A program made the translations under genes and the position numbers. From Trema orientale (taxonomy: Eukaryota > Streptophyta > Magnoliopsida > Rosales > Cannabaceae), in contig JXTC01000117.1 in assembly GCA_002914845.1 (NCBI GenBank), forward strand, positions 161,702-225,701: a stretch of DNA of 64,000 bases, read 5' to 3'. Numbering within the stretch: position 1 is the first letter of the stretch; each line of letters starts with the position of its first letter. This document shows, one piece after another, positions 11,220 to 23,691 of the stretch. A model generated the notes under the pieces. The model was not told the origin of the DNA, did not search any database, and worked only from the letters and a program-made list of their open reading frames with translations.

Positions 11220-11775
11220 GCAATTAACTCTTCTCGGGTCAACCCCAAAAGGGAAGGGAAAAAAACGTTGAAATTTTATCTTTCCATAATTTAAATTGTA
11301 TATTTTGGTTTTTGCAAAAAAATATACATATATATTCATATGTTGAAATTTAAATTTTTTTTACTATTTGTCTATATTTTGACAAATTTGCCTCCCAAAA
11401 AATAGCAAATTCAAATTCAGGATATGTTATTCTTGTTTCCAAATGGTTAAAACACTTAAGAAAAAAATATCGATTGGACTATTGCAGTTTTTTTTTTTAA
11501 ACTCTAGTTTCTTATGGTTTATTTACAACATTTGGTGACAGGGACATAATATCGAATGATTATATTACATGTTTAATTAAAGTCAAAACCATCTTTTACT
11601 AGCATAAATTGGGCAAAATATAGCTCAAATATACATAATTTTTGAATTTCAAAATGTGAAAGTATTATTTTCTGTAGAAACCAAAATATAAAAGTTTAAA
11701 TTGCAAAAACATCAAATTTTAGGATTTAAATTACAAAAAGATCAAATTTTAGGAGTTTTTTTTTTTTTTAAGTTA
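11220..11775. repeat. GTTAAC-type MITE, diverged copy
   Basis: Resembles the better-preserved copy at 58755-59139: an AATTTAAAT region near the left end, a TATTTTGACAAATTTG block, a GGACAxAAT block and a right-hand AATTACAAAAAGATCAAAT segment before a T-run and AGTTAAC at about 11772-11778. The ends are approximate. Confidence 0.4.
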
Positions 11776-12071
11776 ACTCTTCTTTTAGTATCTATTTTGA
11801 TAGCTAAATTATCAATGGGTGGCTGGCAGCTCCACGTGATTAATTTTTCCCCTTCCCGACAAGACTTAACAAAAGTAAAAGTCCCATTTGTCTTGCTACT
11901 GAAAAGTTTTTCCTTTTTTTTTTTTGGAAGTATATTCAAATAGCAAATAGCAATTGGCAATTTATACTTTTAGTTTCTGAAATTGTTTTGCTTATTTGTA
12001 ATGTGGTTTTGGAAAATTCTTTTTAACCCTAAATTCACTAACTTATCAACGGTCTCCTTCTTTGATCTGAT
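11776..12071. other. Short AT-rich spacer
   Basis: No recognised feature; two small opposing frames are low-complexity. Confidence 0.35.
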
Positions 12072-12908
12072 TGTTAGGCAAAATATATATAAAGTAATAT
12101 ATATTTATAAAGGAAAATATATAAGGAAAGAAACAGAATTGAAAATGAACTAAGAAAAAATATGAAGACATGCAAACCAAGGACTATATTTGACATAGTT
12201 TTCTTAAAACAAATTTGCTCCCTTTGTATTGTTGCTTGAGGTTAATAAGCGTCTGTCTCTCAGAATACAATAGTTAAATGAACAGTAAGCTGAGCACCAC
12301 ACTACTACTCCCAACAAACTAAACTTACCCAAACTTTATCACATTCTCTATTGTTGCTAGAGACAGCGTCTATCTCTCAGGATAGAACGGCTAAATGAGC
12401 AGCAAGGTGAGCACCACGCTACTACTCCCGGCATACTAAACTTACCCGAACTCTATTACCCTCGAAGAATATTAACCTTAGAACTCGAATAACTAGTAAC
12501 AAAATATAGAACAAGAATTTAGGAAGCCTAAAGAACTAGAGATTTTTCGTGTGTTAGAAAAAAGAGGAAGAAGCCTCTTTATATAGGCTCTAAGAACGCT
12601 AAGGCTTTCATTCTTCGTCGATGTGAGATTCTTGTACAGCCTCTTTATATGTAAGCTTTATAGCCTAAGAACTTCATTCTCAGCCCATGTGGGATCTCTG
12701 TCTATTTCTATTAAATTTACAATTCAATGAAAAGTATTTCAGTGATCAATTTCTCATTACTCAAGGATAATTTTGAGTGTGTGAATATACGATTTCAATG
12801 TCCTTATGAAGTAGAATACAAATCTACCAAGAACTTTCACTAACACAAAGTAGGTCTCACTCAAAATTAAGCCTCAACAATGACATATCATCATGTCACT
12901 TTCTAACA
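12072..12908 (-). repeat. 3' LTR of Copia family B
   Basis: Begins TGTTAGGCAAAATATA and ends in TTTCTAACA on the plus strand. Aligns with 24029-24720 through blocks such as GAGGTTAATAAGC, CTACTACTCCC and GATGTGAGATTCTTGTACA. A purine-rich stretch on the minus strand next to 12908 (GTAGGGAAT) is a candidate polypurine tract. Confidence 0.8.
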
Positions 12909-13483
12909 ATTCCCTACATGAATGAAATTGACTAAGAAGACGATGACTCTAGACCTGGTGAAAGAGTTCAACAGTAGAAACCTGCATAGGATAGGCAGGT
13001 GTTATCCTTTGAACCTTCTATTTTAAAAGTATGTTTACTTTATTAGCTGATCAGTGGACACAATATCTTTGAACTATTTTGCTTTTTATGTAAATGATGA
13101 CACACCTCACATAGGAATCTTTCCTGATATAATTCAGTTCTCATGATTATGTTCGTTTTTGTCATAAACATACGCCTGATTTTGCGAGAGATTTTAAGAA
13201 TTAAGCTCTATATAATTCCCTTAGAAACAGCCCTATTTCTCTCTCATATAGGTGATATTTTAATCAAGAGTAACCTGCATTACTCCGCTCGGATTCCCAA
13301 TGCATAAGAATCATTAAAAGTATAGCTTACCCAATTTCTTACAGGTATCACTATTTCATTATGGGAATGGACGGGAGGATAACTCCCTACAATGATTTAA
13401 TTAAGTTTTTACAATTAGATTGTCCCTTTGAACTTAGATCTTAGGATTTCTAGTTGATTAAGTTGGGTTTCCTTTGTAAAGAC

Positions 13484-14950
13484 TTATTCTTTCATGGGCT
13501 TCAGTCCTATTTCCCTTGATGACTTCTCATCCAACTCTCTGTTTAACCCCTTGGTTAGTGGATCCGCAATGTTATTACTTGATTTCACATAATCAATAGT
13601 GATAACTCTAGTTGAGAGTAGTTGTCTAATGGTATTATGTCTACGATATACATGTCTAGACTTACTATTATACAAGCACAGATTGACTATCACAGTGAAT
13701 ATATATCAGTGGCATAGGTTTTGGCCACCTCGTAATTTTCTTTAAGAAGTGGCTTCTTCACTACACTTATCTAAAGCGATAAACTCATATTCTATAATGG
13801 ATTTAACTATAACTATTTGTTTAGAGGACTTCTCTAAAATGGTTGCACCTTCTAGTATAAATACAAAACCACTAGCAGACTCTGAGTCTTTTATATCAGA
13901 TATCCAGTTCGTATCACTGTATCCTTCTATAACTGCTAGATATCTGGTATAGTGAAGTCCATAGTTACGAGTATATCTTAAGTACCTCAGTACTCTTACT
14001 AATCCTTTCTAGTGGTCAGCTCCTGGATTACTCGTATATCTACTCAGTTTACTAACTATGTAGGCTATATCTAGTCTTGTACAGCTCATCGAGTATAGTA
14101 GACTTCTAATCACTCTAGAGTACTCTACTTAAGAGATACTCTTTCCCTTATTCTTTGATAGATGTTGACTTGTATCTGTCAATGTTTAAGCTATGTCAGA
14201 TTCATCGATGTTGAATTTTTCTCATTATTTTATCCACATAATATGATTGACTTAGAATGAGTCCATCTGAAGTTCTTGAGATTTTAATTCCTAATATCAC
14301 ATCGGCTAAATCCATTTCTTTTATGTCAAATCTTAAATTCAACATATCTTTATTGGATTTAATCATCTTATCGTTACTACCGAGATAAGCATGTCATCAA
14401 CGTAAAGGTACGAAATGATATAACCATTCTCGGTGCCTTTGACATAAACGCATTTGTCGCATTCGTTGATTTTAAATCTATTTTCCAATATAGCCTTATC
14501 AAATTTTTCATGCTATTATTTTGGTACTTATTTCAAGCCATATAGAGATTTCACTAATCTACAAATTTTCTTTTCTTGCTCTGAAGCAGATAAACCCTCA
14601 AGTTATTCCATATATATTTCTTCATCTAAATCTCCATTCAATAAAGTAGTTTTTATATGCATTTGATGTACTTCAAGATTGCACCAAGTTACTATTGCAA
14701 GTATAATTCTTATAGATGTTATTCTCGTCACAGGAGAATATGTATCAAAGTAATCTAGACCTTCTCGTTATTTGTAATTATTGATTACAAGCCTCAACTT
14801 ATACTTATCAATTGATCCATCTGCTTTCATTTTCCTCTTGAAAATCTATTTGGGCCCTAGAGGTTTACAGCTTGAAGGAAGATCTACCAGTTCCTAAGTA
14901 TAATTTTGTATGATGAAGTCAATTGAATGGCCGCATTCCATAAAGGCCTT
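13484..14950 (-). pseudogene. Copia RNase H and reverse transcriptase remnants (family B)
   Basis: The 69-codon frame at 13484-13693 carries the end of Copia RNase H, with a YVKSSNNIADPLTKGL-type C-terminal motif. Further right, minus-strand translations show reverse-transcriptase pieces such as DKYKLRLV near 14790-14820 and a TTLLNGDLDEEIYM-like stretch near 14600-14660. Broken in many places. Confidence 0.72.
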
Positions 14951-14999
14951 TCTGAAGAGCTTATTGCTTGTTCAAATGTTTGAGGTTCAGTCTCTAGAA

Positions 15000-15900
15000 A
15001 ATAGGTCAAAAAATCTGGACCAAAAGACTTTTCCATCCTTGCTCTTTTGCTATATCTAAGCTCTTCATCAATATCTTCCTCATGTTCTTGGTCCTAACTG
15101 CTCTTAGTAGCAGTCTCATATGTTCATTTGGATGAACTCGACTCTTCTTTGGATCTAAATGGAAATATATGTTCAAAGGACCATACACTTCTAGATTTTT
15201 TTATCGTATTTTTATGTATGTCTGGGATTTGCAACTCAAACACAAGAAGTCGATCGACACTACTATTTTATGCATAGCCAATGAAAATGCAATCAATAAT
15301 CTTCGGTCATATTTTCACCTTTCTAGGTGTAGGAATCGTTACTTTGGCAAGATATCCCTACATTCGTAAGTACTTATAGGAAAGCTTTTTTCCTTTCAAT
15401 AATTCATATGATATTTTGTCTTCTTTTTTGTGGGTTACCTTATTTAGAAGGTAATTAGTTGTCAAAATAGCTTCCCCCCCCCCCCCCCAATATGTTCTGC
15501 GGTAACCCAGAACTCAACAACATTGTATTCATTATTTCCTTCAAAGAATAAGGCAAAGTGACCCCTTGTATTATTCTGTGTTGTGCACAAAACTCATCAA
15601 AAGGTGATTCATACTATCCTTCACGGTCACTTTGGATCATCTTAATCTTCTTATTAAGTTGATTTTCAACTTCATTCTTATAGAGACTAAACTTCTCTAT
15701 TGATCCATCCTTGCTTTTCAATAAATACGCATAAAAGTATTTAGTGCTATCATCGAAAAAAGTGGTAAATACTTATTTCTGCCTCTTATTTGTATGTATT
15801 TTAAATCACAAATATCACTGTGAATTAAATTAAGAGGTTATGTATTCTTTTTAATCATTTGGAATGATGATCTTATCAGTTTTACCTCAATACAAGTTTC
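15000..15900 (-). pseudogene. Copia integrase remnant (family B)
   Basis: Minus-strand translation shows an IKMIQSD-type motif and a following FCAQHRI stretch around 15560-15660, as in the catalytic core of Copia integrase. A run of 15 C lies at 15474-15488 within it. Broken. Confidence 0.6.
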
Positions 15901-15982
15901 ACACTTATGTTTGGAATCAATATGGAAAAAAAAGTATATGATTCAAGTTAATTAATCTACTTAAAGTATCATAATTAATATG

Positions 15983-16360
15983 TCATAGTCTACCATTCCA
16001 TAAATTCGAAGACTCAAGCAAGCAAGTAGAAGAATTAATAATCTTATTAATCTTTGGCTTTACAATCATAACATTGAGCTTAAACAGCCCTTCATTTACA
16101 TAATTCTTTCCCGCAAATAATCTATTCTTGGACAATACAACTTTATCTGATTCGAATACTATGTGAAATCCATATTTATTAAGCAGAGGACCAGACACCA
16201 GGTTCTTACAAATTTCTGGCACATACAAGACATTGTTCAAAGTCAAATCTTTCCCAGACGTCATCTTTAGGATCACTTTTCCTTGTTCCTCAATCTGAGC
16301 TGTGGTGGAGTTTCCCATGTACAGTTTCTCCCCATTAATTGGTTTGAAGGAATTGAACAT
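15983..16360 (-). pseudogene. Copia protease/GAG-pre-integrase region (family B)
   Basis: A 125-codon frame with GEKLYMGNSTTAQIEEQGKV, then LTLNNVLYVPEICKNLVSGP and ending at a NLWNGRL-like GAG-pre-integrase start. This arrangement is typical of plant Copia elements between zinc knuckle and integrase. Confidence 0.78.
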
Positions 16361-16402
16361 CTCCTTATTTGAGTAAATAAGCCTTATAGCACTAATGTCA
16401 GT

Positions 16403-16774
16403 CTACCATTCTCTTAGGTTAGACCTGACAAAGTTCACTTCTGAAACCACTGCAGAGAAGCTTATGTCAAAAACATCTCGAGTAACACCATCTATCATAT
16501 TCGCCTCGTAGTTTTTCTTCTTCTTCAGTAGCCTACAGTCTGCAGACTTGTGACCCACTTTGTCATAGTTGAAGTAATTGCCTTGAAATTTCTGTTCCTT
16601 GGAAATTCTACCTTTAGGTCCTAATATAGACCATTTTTTCCATTTGTTCTTATTAGAATTCTTACCATGCTCCACCATATTCACCTTAACCCTATCTGAA
16701 ATGAGCTCTCTTTTCTCAGATCTCTTGTTGTTTTCTTCGATTCGAAATCTAATAATTAGATCTTCTATACTCAT
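16403..16774 (-). pseudogene. Copia gag C-terminal part with zinc-knuckle-like region (family B)
   Basis: A 123-codon frame with a basic middle section and a zinc-knuckle-like GHKSADCR segment, followed by the linker into protease. This is the nucleic-acid-binding end of gag. It is separated from the gag N-terminus (23425-23691) by the hAT insertion. Confidence 0.72.
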
Positions 16775-18151
16775 TTCCTTTCACTTGTGCTTCCGGTAGT
16801 TTTTGAAATCGTGCCATACAGGAGGTAACTTTTGAATGATAGCAGTAACTTAGAAGATTTCACTGAATACCATTCCATAGGCACGAATCTTAACTAAGAT
16901 CACATAGATCTCTTGTACTTGATTAATCATAGTTTTTGAGTAGGGGCGGCAATATGGATCAAACACGATAATACGACTCAAAACCCGCACGACATAAATG
17001 GGTTTGGGTTTTGCCTAAACAGGTTCGGATCATTTTTGGGTTGACCCGTCTAACCCATTTATTAAATGTGTCATTTTCGGGTTAATCTGCATAACCCAAA
17101 AATGACATAGTTTAACCTATTTAAAAATAAATTGGTATTTTCATAATTTACACTTGTTTCATACTTGGGCTTGCCTTTACACATTAAATATTTATTCTAG
17201 TCCAGATTCTCAACAAAGCCCAATCCATTATCTCTAACCCTAACAATACATCAGATTACAATTTCCATCTCTTATTCTTGTTGAGTCTACGATCTCTACT
17301 TCTCTAGTTTACTCTATCTGCCACTACCATCACTTCCCTTTCTTTATCTCATTCTCTCTAGTTAGATCTAAAGACTCATCTACTCTAAGAGCCCATAGCC
17401 AGCCGAGGGTGTTGAAGACAAACCTGATGAAGCCAATCGAAGCATCGAGTCTTTCAAGCTTTTCGTCGATTGCCTAAAGCTCCAAGAATATAGGACTAGC
17501 TCTCATTCTTTAATTTTGGTCACTGACGTTGGCAACAGGATACACCATCTAAGTCCTTATACATCCACATATGTACCATTATTATTTTTTATTTTCTTTC
17601 ATTTTTTTGGAGATTTTTTATATGATTTCCAATGAATTTTGAGTGTAGTTAATAGTTGAGTGAGTTGTTTTGTGCTAGTGCTAATTTATTTTTGAGTTTA
17701 ATTTATGATGTTTGGTTTGACAGAAAATAGAGAAATAAAAGAGAACTAACATCTTTATGATAAAATAATATGATGATTCTTGATTCTTAAGATGTAGATG
17801 AGCCTTTATGGTTATGTTTTTTCGAGTTAATTGATTAAAAGTATTGATTGTAGTTCTCTGGTTATAGAAAATTATTTACTCAACAAAAGATTGTAATATA
17901 TACTTTGAATAATAAAACTCAATTGTTTGTCAGAATGTGATTATATATACAAAGATTCAATCCTTTTTTTTTTTTGAAATAAATCCAATGATGGTGATAA
18001 GATAACATTGATTAATAAAGAAACTAGATACTCCATGTTAAAAGAAAGAAAAAGGTAGAAAAATCACATGGTATTCCTACTGAACAATGAAACTTGAAAT
18101 TCTGAAGCTGAAAAGTCATGAACAAATTATAGGATGTCTTCTCTACCAATG

Positions 18152-19656
18152 TGTCTACACTCAAAATATACTAGCGGCTATCGTAGTATAGATTAAGGTG
18201 TCGATCCCATAGAGAAGTAAATCAACAATAAAAGGTAACGAAAAATAAAAAGAACAATTGAAAATAAAAATAAACTGAGTAATAAATTAAAGTAATCACA
18301 AAATAATAAATGAAAATACCAATATGAGAAAACAAGGCTTCAAGATTCACTTAATTATTTGCCTAACTGTTACCAACTTTGATTCCTATTTATCACTCAA
18401 TTATATGCTTCACATCCCAAATACATAACCGGAAAATATAGTAATTAAGAACAAATATTAATCTAAAGTATTCAATATGAGAAATTCTTCCAATTAACAC
18501 CAAAAGGAATTTATCTTACTAGTTATCTAAGATCGACAATATATCACAGAGACAATACTGCAGTAAAAGATCAACTAATAAAACAAATATAATTATAATC
18601 TAGTTTAGATCACCACATAAAGAAAGCATGACTGAATTTATATGAGAAACTAGAAAATAATATATTAAAACTAAAAATATTGAAGAATTTAACAAACCAA
18701 ATATATAAGGGTTGAAGCACCCTCAGGAATCAAAGCTGGAAAACAGAAAAACTACACAACTAAGATCATCTCTCTAGCCTCTCTAAAAACTAGCCTGACA
18801 TCTCACATATCTCACACTCTCTCTCTAGAAAAAGTAAAGTTTTCTCTCTCAAAATTGGTGTGCTTTTCTCCTCTCACGTTATGAGTATTTATAGCTGAGG
18901 TTGGAGTGTCGTGCAAGTTCTCACGATTCTAATGGTGGCTTCTGATTGGATGGATGATGTGTCAAATCCACACAATTCCCACTTTCCCTTTCTCTCTCTT
19001 CCTCGTCTTTATTCACGTTTTCTGAGCATGGGATATCATTTGGTGTAGCCGAAAATCGTAAGCTCGGCACAAAACTCACGCATGATTGGTTGAAAGCAGA
19101 GTCAAAGTCCAAGTGCTGAAGTGGCGGCATTTAATTCACTCGAAGACCAGGTGTACAAGAGTCGAGCCTCACTGGATCCGGCACAGCTTAGTGGGCTGTA
19201 GCGCACGGGCCCCAGCTATTCCCCAGCTTCCACGCTCGCCTGCTCTCGCGTGTCATCCACGCGCCTGCCTGGTGGATTTCGATCGAGATCGACGGTCGAG
19301 ATCGCGCCTGGTTTTTCATTTCTCACTCGCGCGACTCGAGCTCCTTTTTCCGAATTTTTCCTTTTTCTTTTTCTTTTATTTAAACCTAAATCAAAACAAA
19401 ATTAAAACTTAATCATAAAATAAACACATCATCTAAATAAATTAATTCTGAATTTAATTAAACCAAATTAAATTATCCTATATTAAATTAAATTAAATTA
19501 AATACCTAAAATCTAATAAAAATTAAATAAAATTATATCTACATACTAAAAATTAAATTAACTATAAAATAACATAAATTAAATTAAAATTACACAAAAA
19601 CACACAAAATATTCAAATAAAAGAACATAAATAACTTTATTTTCATAGAGTTATCA
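18152..19656 (-). mobile_element. Solo LTR nested in the hAT transposon
   Basis: The sequence starts TGTCTACACTC and ends AGAGTTATCA, giving TG...CA ends, and is bordered by an exact 5-bp duplication CAATG at 18147-18151 and 19657-19661. No internal retrotransposon region or second LTR is present, so it is a solo LTR left by recombination. A TATAAATA box on the minus strand (18886-18893) suggests minus orientation. A GTGTCGATCCCATAGAG segment near the plus-strand left end recalls sequence common near LTR ends of plant Gypsy-type elements, but family assignment is tentative. A GC-rich patch at about 19180-19340 is part of it; open frames there are chance. Confidence 0.75.
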
Positions 19657-20090
19657 CAATGTCAGACTAGAGCATCGCTAGAACTCAACCTTTCTAATAG
19701 TGTTTGAAGAGAAGCAGAAAGAAGAGCTCCACCCACCAATTCTAGAGTCATAATCTTCTCTTTTGTTAGTTTTTTTTTCCACAAGGAAAAGAAATTCAAA
19801 GAAAGCAAAACAGAAAATTCGGATAGCTACAAAGGTTAATTAAATCTGTTTGAGATTGGTCATAATGATAAAACCAAGAGTACTACGTATTGTTTTTATT
19901 GTTTAATAATTGTTTTCTTTTCTCATTCCTTTCTTGGTTTTTCAAAACACTACTTATTTTTTCAGATGTAAGACAATTGTCCTACGACACTCTTCATTAG
20001 TTTTATGGAAAAAAAATTGGAAAGATTTAGGTAAAGCTTAACACTTAATATAATAATATTCTTTAGTAGAATAGGTGACCAGGCCACAAA

Positions 20091-20400
20091 GTTTAGTCAC
20101 GTTAATTTGCATGATTACATCATTGTATTACACGGTTGATAAGCAATTAATGGAATCCTTCCAAATTTTTGATAGGTTAGGATGTTAACGGAGAACGATG
20201 TCATGAATCCACTAAGGTATATAAGAAGTCTTGTTATTATTCAAAAAGTTTAGTCACATTAATTTGCATAATTGTATTACATAGTTGATAAGCAATCAGT
20301 CTTTCCAAATTTTTGATAGGTTAGGATGTTAATGGAGAATGATATCACGAATCCACTAGGGTATATAAGAAGTCTTGCTGTTATTAGAAAGAAAATGCTA
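20091..20400 (+). promoter_or_regulatory. Tandem duplication carrying two TATA-like boxes upstream of the hAT transposase
   Basis: Two copies of a block with period 157 start at 20091 and 20248. Each ends in GGTATATAAGAAGTCTTG (TATATAAG at 20218-20225 and 20362-20369). They sit 120-360 bases upstream of the transposase start region and may be the promoter. The second copy has a small internal deletion. Confidence 0.55.
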
Positions 20401-20579
20401 ACTAGTTGGCCAAGGACACGAGTCAATCATTCTTCTAAAGGCCTATGTTTTTTTGCTAAACATTCAATCAACTTTTTTTTTTCATTTTAATGTTGAATAA
20501 TTCCCATATGTTAATGTTTAATAATTCTCATACGTTATTTCCTATGTTAACTAAATTAACTTTCATCTTTATGTGTAGA

Positions 20580-22786
20580 ATGAAAAATAATGAACTAATT
20601 AATATTGACTTGGGTGATGATGAAAGTCATGATGCGTTTGAGTCAAGAAGTGACACTAAGTCTAATCGTCAGCTAACACGTAAGAGGAAGCTAACCTCAG
20701 AAGTTTGGAATCATTTTGACGTGCTATCTGTTGGTGAAGAAAAAAAGCAAAGGGCTAAGTGCAATAAATGTGGTTCAGCGTACCTTTCTGACAATAAATA
20801 TGGAATAGGTAACTTAAAATACTACCTTGACTTTTGTGCTAAGAGAGATACTACTGATATAGGTCAATTGTTAATATCTCGTGAAATGACTCTTCATAGT
20901 CATAAAGTAGATCCTGAAAAGTTTCATAATTTGATGACTGAAGCTATTATAAAGCATGACTTGCCTTTTCAATTTGTTGAGTATGAAGGAATCAAAGCTT
21001 TATTTGACTACGAATGTCCTAATATAACACTAGTATCTAGGAACACTGCGAAAGCTGATGCACTTAAAGTTTATAGTAAAGAAAAGACAAGAATCAAGGG
21101 TTTGTTAGGGACTGTTCCTTGTAGAATTTGTTTCACATCTGATCGATGGTCTTCTTTGACCAGTGATGGGTATATTTGTCTAACTGCACACTATGTAGAT
21201 ACCGATTGGAAGTTGTAAAAAAAAGTTTTGAACTTTAGTTTTATGCCACCTCCATATAATGGAATAACATTATCTGAAAAGCTTTATAACATGTTTTGCG
21301 AATAGGGGGTTGAAAATAAGGTTTTTACTTTGACTTTATATAATGCTACTGCAAATGAGACTTCAATTAACATGTTGAAAGAACAACTATATTTGAAAGG
21401 ATTTCTACTTTGCAAAGGTGATTTCTTTCACAAGAGGTGTTATGCACATATATTAAATTTAATTGTGTAAGATGGATTAAAGGAAATTGATGCTTCAATT
21501 GTTAAGATACGTGATACTGCTAAATATCTTAAGTACTCACAAGTTAGGAAGCAAAAATTTGAAGAGTGTATCAGTAGGCAGCAAGAAAAGATTGTGTTAA
21601 GATGTGAGTACGAGGTGGAATTCTATCTTTCTAATGCTTGAGAGTGCTTTATGTTACCGTTGTGCTTTTCAATATTTAGAGTTGAGTAATTCAAACTATA
21701 AGCATTATCCTTCGGTATAATAATGGGAGAAAATTGAAAAGACTACAAAAATTTTGAAGATGTTTTATGATGCAACTCTTGAGTTCTTAGGCTCAAAGTA
21801 TCCTACAGCATATTTATACTTTCCTGCCATTTATAAGTGTTGTCTAACGTTAAAGTATTACATAGAGGAGAGTGATGATGAATACATGAGGTTTATGGCA
21901 TCTCGTATATGGACAAAATTTCAAAAATATTGATCTGAGTTTAATATGACATTGGCCATAGCATGTATTTTGGATCCTCGTTACAAGCTAAAAACGGTTG
22001 AATTTATGTATTAAAAGATTTATGGTAAGGATTTTGTAGAGCCATTTGAGAATGTAAAAAAGAAGTTAAAGCTTTTATTCAATGAATATAAATCTCAATC
22101 AGTTATAAGTTTAGCAAGTTCTTCACAACAAACTACCTTTATTAAACCAAGACGACGTGTGGGAAGTATCGATGATGAAGCTTTCAAGGTATATATTAAT
22201 GTTTAATAATTTACATATGTTATTTTCTTAGTGCTATGCATATAAAAATGTTTAATTATGTGTTTTTTGATTTAGGAATTTGATAAAATTGATTTGAAGC
22301 TTTCTTCTTCTAGTCAGAAAATATAATTGGAGCTTTACTTTGATGAACCAAGATTTGAAAGAGATTCGAATTTAGATATCCTTTCCTTTTGGAAATTTAA
22401 TCAATTTCGTTATCGCGAGCTTTCTAAAATGGCTTGTGATGTCTTAAGTATCCCCATTTCAATATTCCCTTCTGAATCTACATTTAGTGTTGGTGGACAT
22501 GTGCTCGATCAATATCGTAGTACACTTAAACCTATAACTGCTGAAGCAATTATCTGCGCAAGAGATTGGTTATCTGGTGCAAAAGGTAACATTGTACATT
22601 TTACTTTATTATGTGATTCTTTCTTTCTATGTTAAGTAAATTAACTTCTATGTTTTTCATGTAGTTTCTGGTCCTTTATGTTTGACTGAAGTGATGGATG
22701 AGCTCACAAAGGATGTGTGTCAACTTAGCTTATATGAAGATGAAAATACTACTCAAAGTTCAAATTTTGTTGCACTTGAAAAATAA
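20580..22786 (+). pseudogene. hAT transposase pseudogene (BED finger and dimerisation domain)
   Basis: The likely start is the Met at 20580, just after a TTTATGTGTAG splice-acceptor-like stretch; an upstream in-frame Met at 20490 has no hAT-like sequence after it. Residues 33-37 (TRKRK) look like a nuclear signal. A BED zinc finger lies at about residues 41-88 with C61, C64 and C86, but the usual histidine appears replaced in LKYYLDFC. The SDRW motif supplies the first catalytic Asp of the RNase-H-like core. Later come a DPRYK motif (near 21975) and a C-terminal hAT dimerisation domain (22327-22585). Two short introns are suggested, 22189-22275 and 22586-22664, both GT...AG. In-frame stops occur at 21216, near 21304, at about 21467 and elsewhere, with at least one frameshift near 21615-21640. 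The closest general type is the plant zinc-finger BED / RICESLEEPER-like group. Confidence 0.88.
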
Positions 22787-22829
22787 CTTTCAGAAAAATA
22801 TAATAGTTTATGCTTATTTGGATTACTCT

Positions 22830-22975
22830 ATGTTTGGATTATGTTTTTAGATTCTTATTTGGACCTTTCATACTTTGGATTTATATTTTTTGATTCTTAT
22901 TTGGACCTTTCATACTTTGGATTATATTTTTAGATTCTTATTTAGACCTTTCATACTTTAGATTATGTTTGGATG
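22830..22975 (+). repeat. Tandem repeat of about 45 bp in the hAT 3' region
   Basis: About three repeats of a unit containing GATTCTTATTTGGACC and TTTCATACTTTGGATT, just after the transposase stop codon. Subterminal repeats of this kind occur in hAT elements but the role is unknown. Confidence 0.65.
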
Positions 22976-23251
22976 TTATGTGTCGATCAGATTAAAAATA
23001 TGGTAAACGTGTCGAACAGGTACTAAACATATCAAACAGGTTAATATAACACAACATGACCCATTTATAAACGGGTTAGACAGGTCATGTCGTATCGTGC
23101 CAACATAAATAAATAGGTTATGTTTGGGTTTTAAATTTTGACATGTTTATTAAATGGGTTGTATTCGTGTCAAGAGTTTACCTGTAATGCATGAAACTTG
23201 ACACGACACGAATCCGAAATGAAGACACGAATTGCCGCCCCTATTTTTGAG

Positions 23252-23691
23252 TCGACTATCTTATAATCAAGGAAGCAACCCACCACAAATTTTTTAGACT
23301 CGATATCCTCTATTTTATATTTTCCATCTAGAGAATCCCACATTTGTTTCTCTTGATACACATTGTAAAGAGAATCAGATAATCTATTCATAACATTATT
23401 TTAGCACAGGAATTATGAATGCTTCTAAGCATCAATCGCACTAATGACTAGGATATCCTGCTCATCCTCTTTCATAGTGGGAGGATTTTCAATCAATAAC
23501 CTTACTAGATTTAAGGTGATTGGATAGAAAGATATCTTTTGTTGCCACCTCTTAAAGTTCAGCTCGTTGAACTTCTCAGGTTTCTCAGCATGGCTTAAAG
23601 GAATAGGCACAAGAGCCACAATAGGGTTTGCAGCTGGAGCCACAGTGGAGCTCCCAGTATCCACAACAACCTTGTTTGGACTGGTTGTCAT
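23252..23691 (-). pseudogene. Copia gag N-terminal part (family B), right of the hAT insertion
   Basis: Two open stretches, 23425-23691 and the Copia-derived part of 23170-23391, give a gag-like N-terminus with a HAEKPEKFNELNFKRWQQK segment, followed by MWDSLDGKYKIEDIESKKFV. Both are typical of plant Copia gag. The lower stretch runs into hAT sequence at 23243, where the transposon landed. Confidence 0.72.

Larger units (their letters stand above)
16941..23243 (+). mobile_element. hAT DNA transposon with decayed transposase gene
   Basis: A perfect 13-bp inverted pair (TAGGGGCGGCAAT at 16941-16953, ATTGCCGCCCCTA at 23231-23243) is flanked by an exact 8-bp duplication TTTTTGAG at 16933-16940 and 23244-23251. 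This is diagnostic of hAT. Subterminal sequence is rich in ACCCGTTTA/GGGTT and CACGAC words, as in the non-autonomous elements at 5907 and 56465. Inside are a solo LTR (18152-19656), a duplicated TATA-bearing block (20091-20400), the transposase pseudogene and a 3' tandem repeat. Without the solo LTR and one duplication copy the element is about 4.8 kb, within the usual range for autonomous plant hATs. It is inserted in Copia family B gag and is inactive because the transposase is broken. Confidence 0.92.

Noticed and set aside
18921-19412. Frames on both strands at 18921-19130 and 19086-19412
   Set aside because: They are inside the solo LTR and the second ends in homopolymeric F and N/K runs; no domain.
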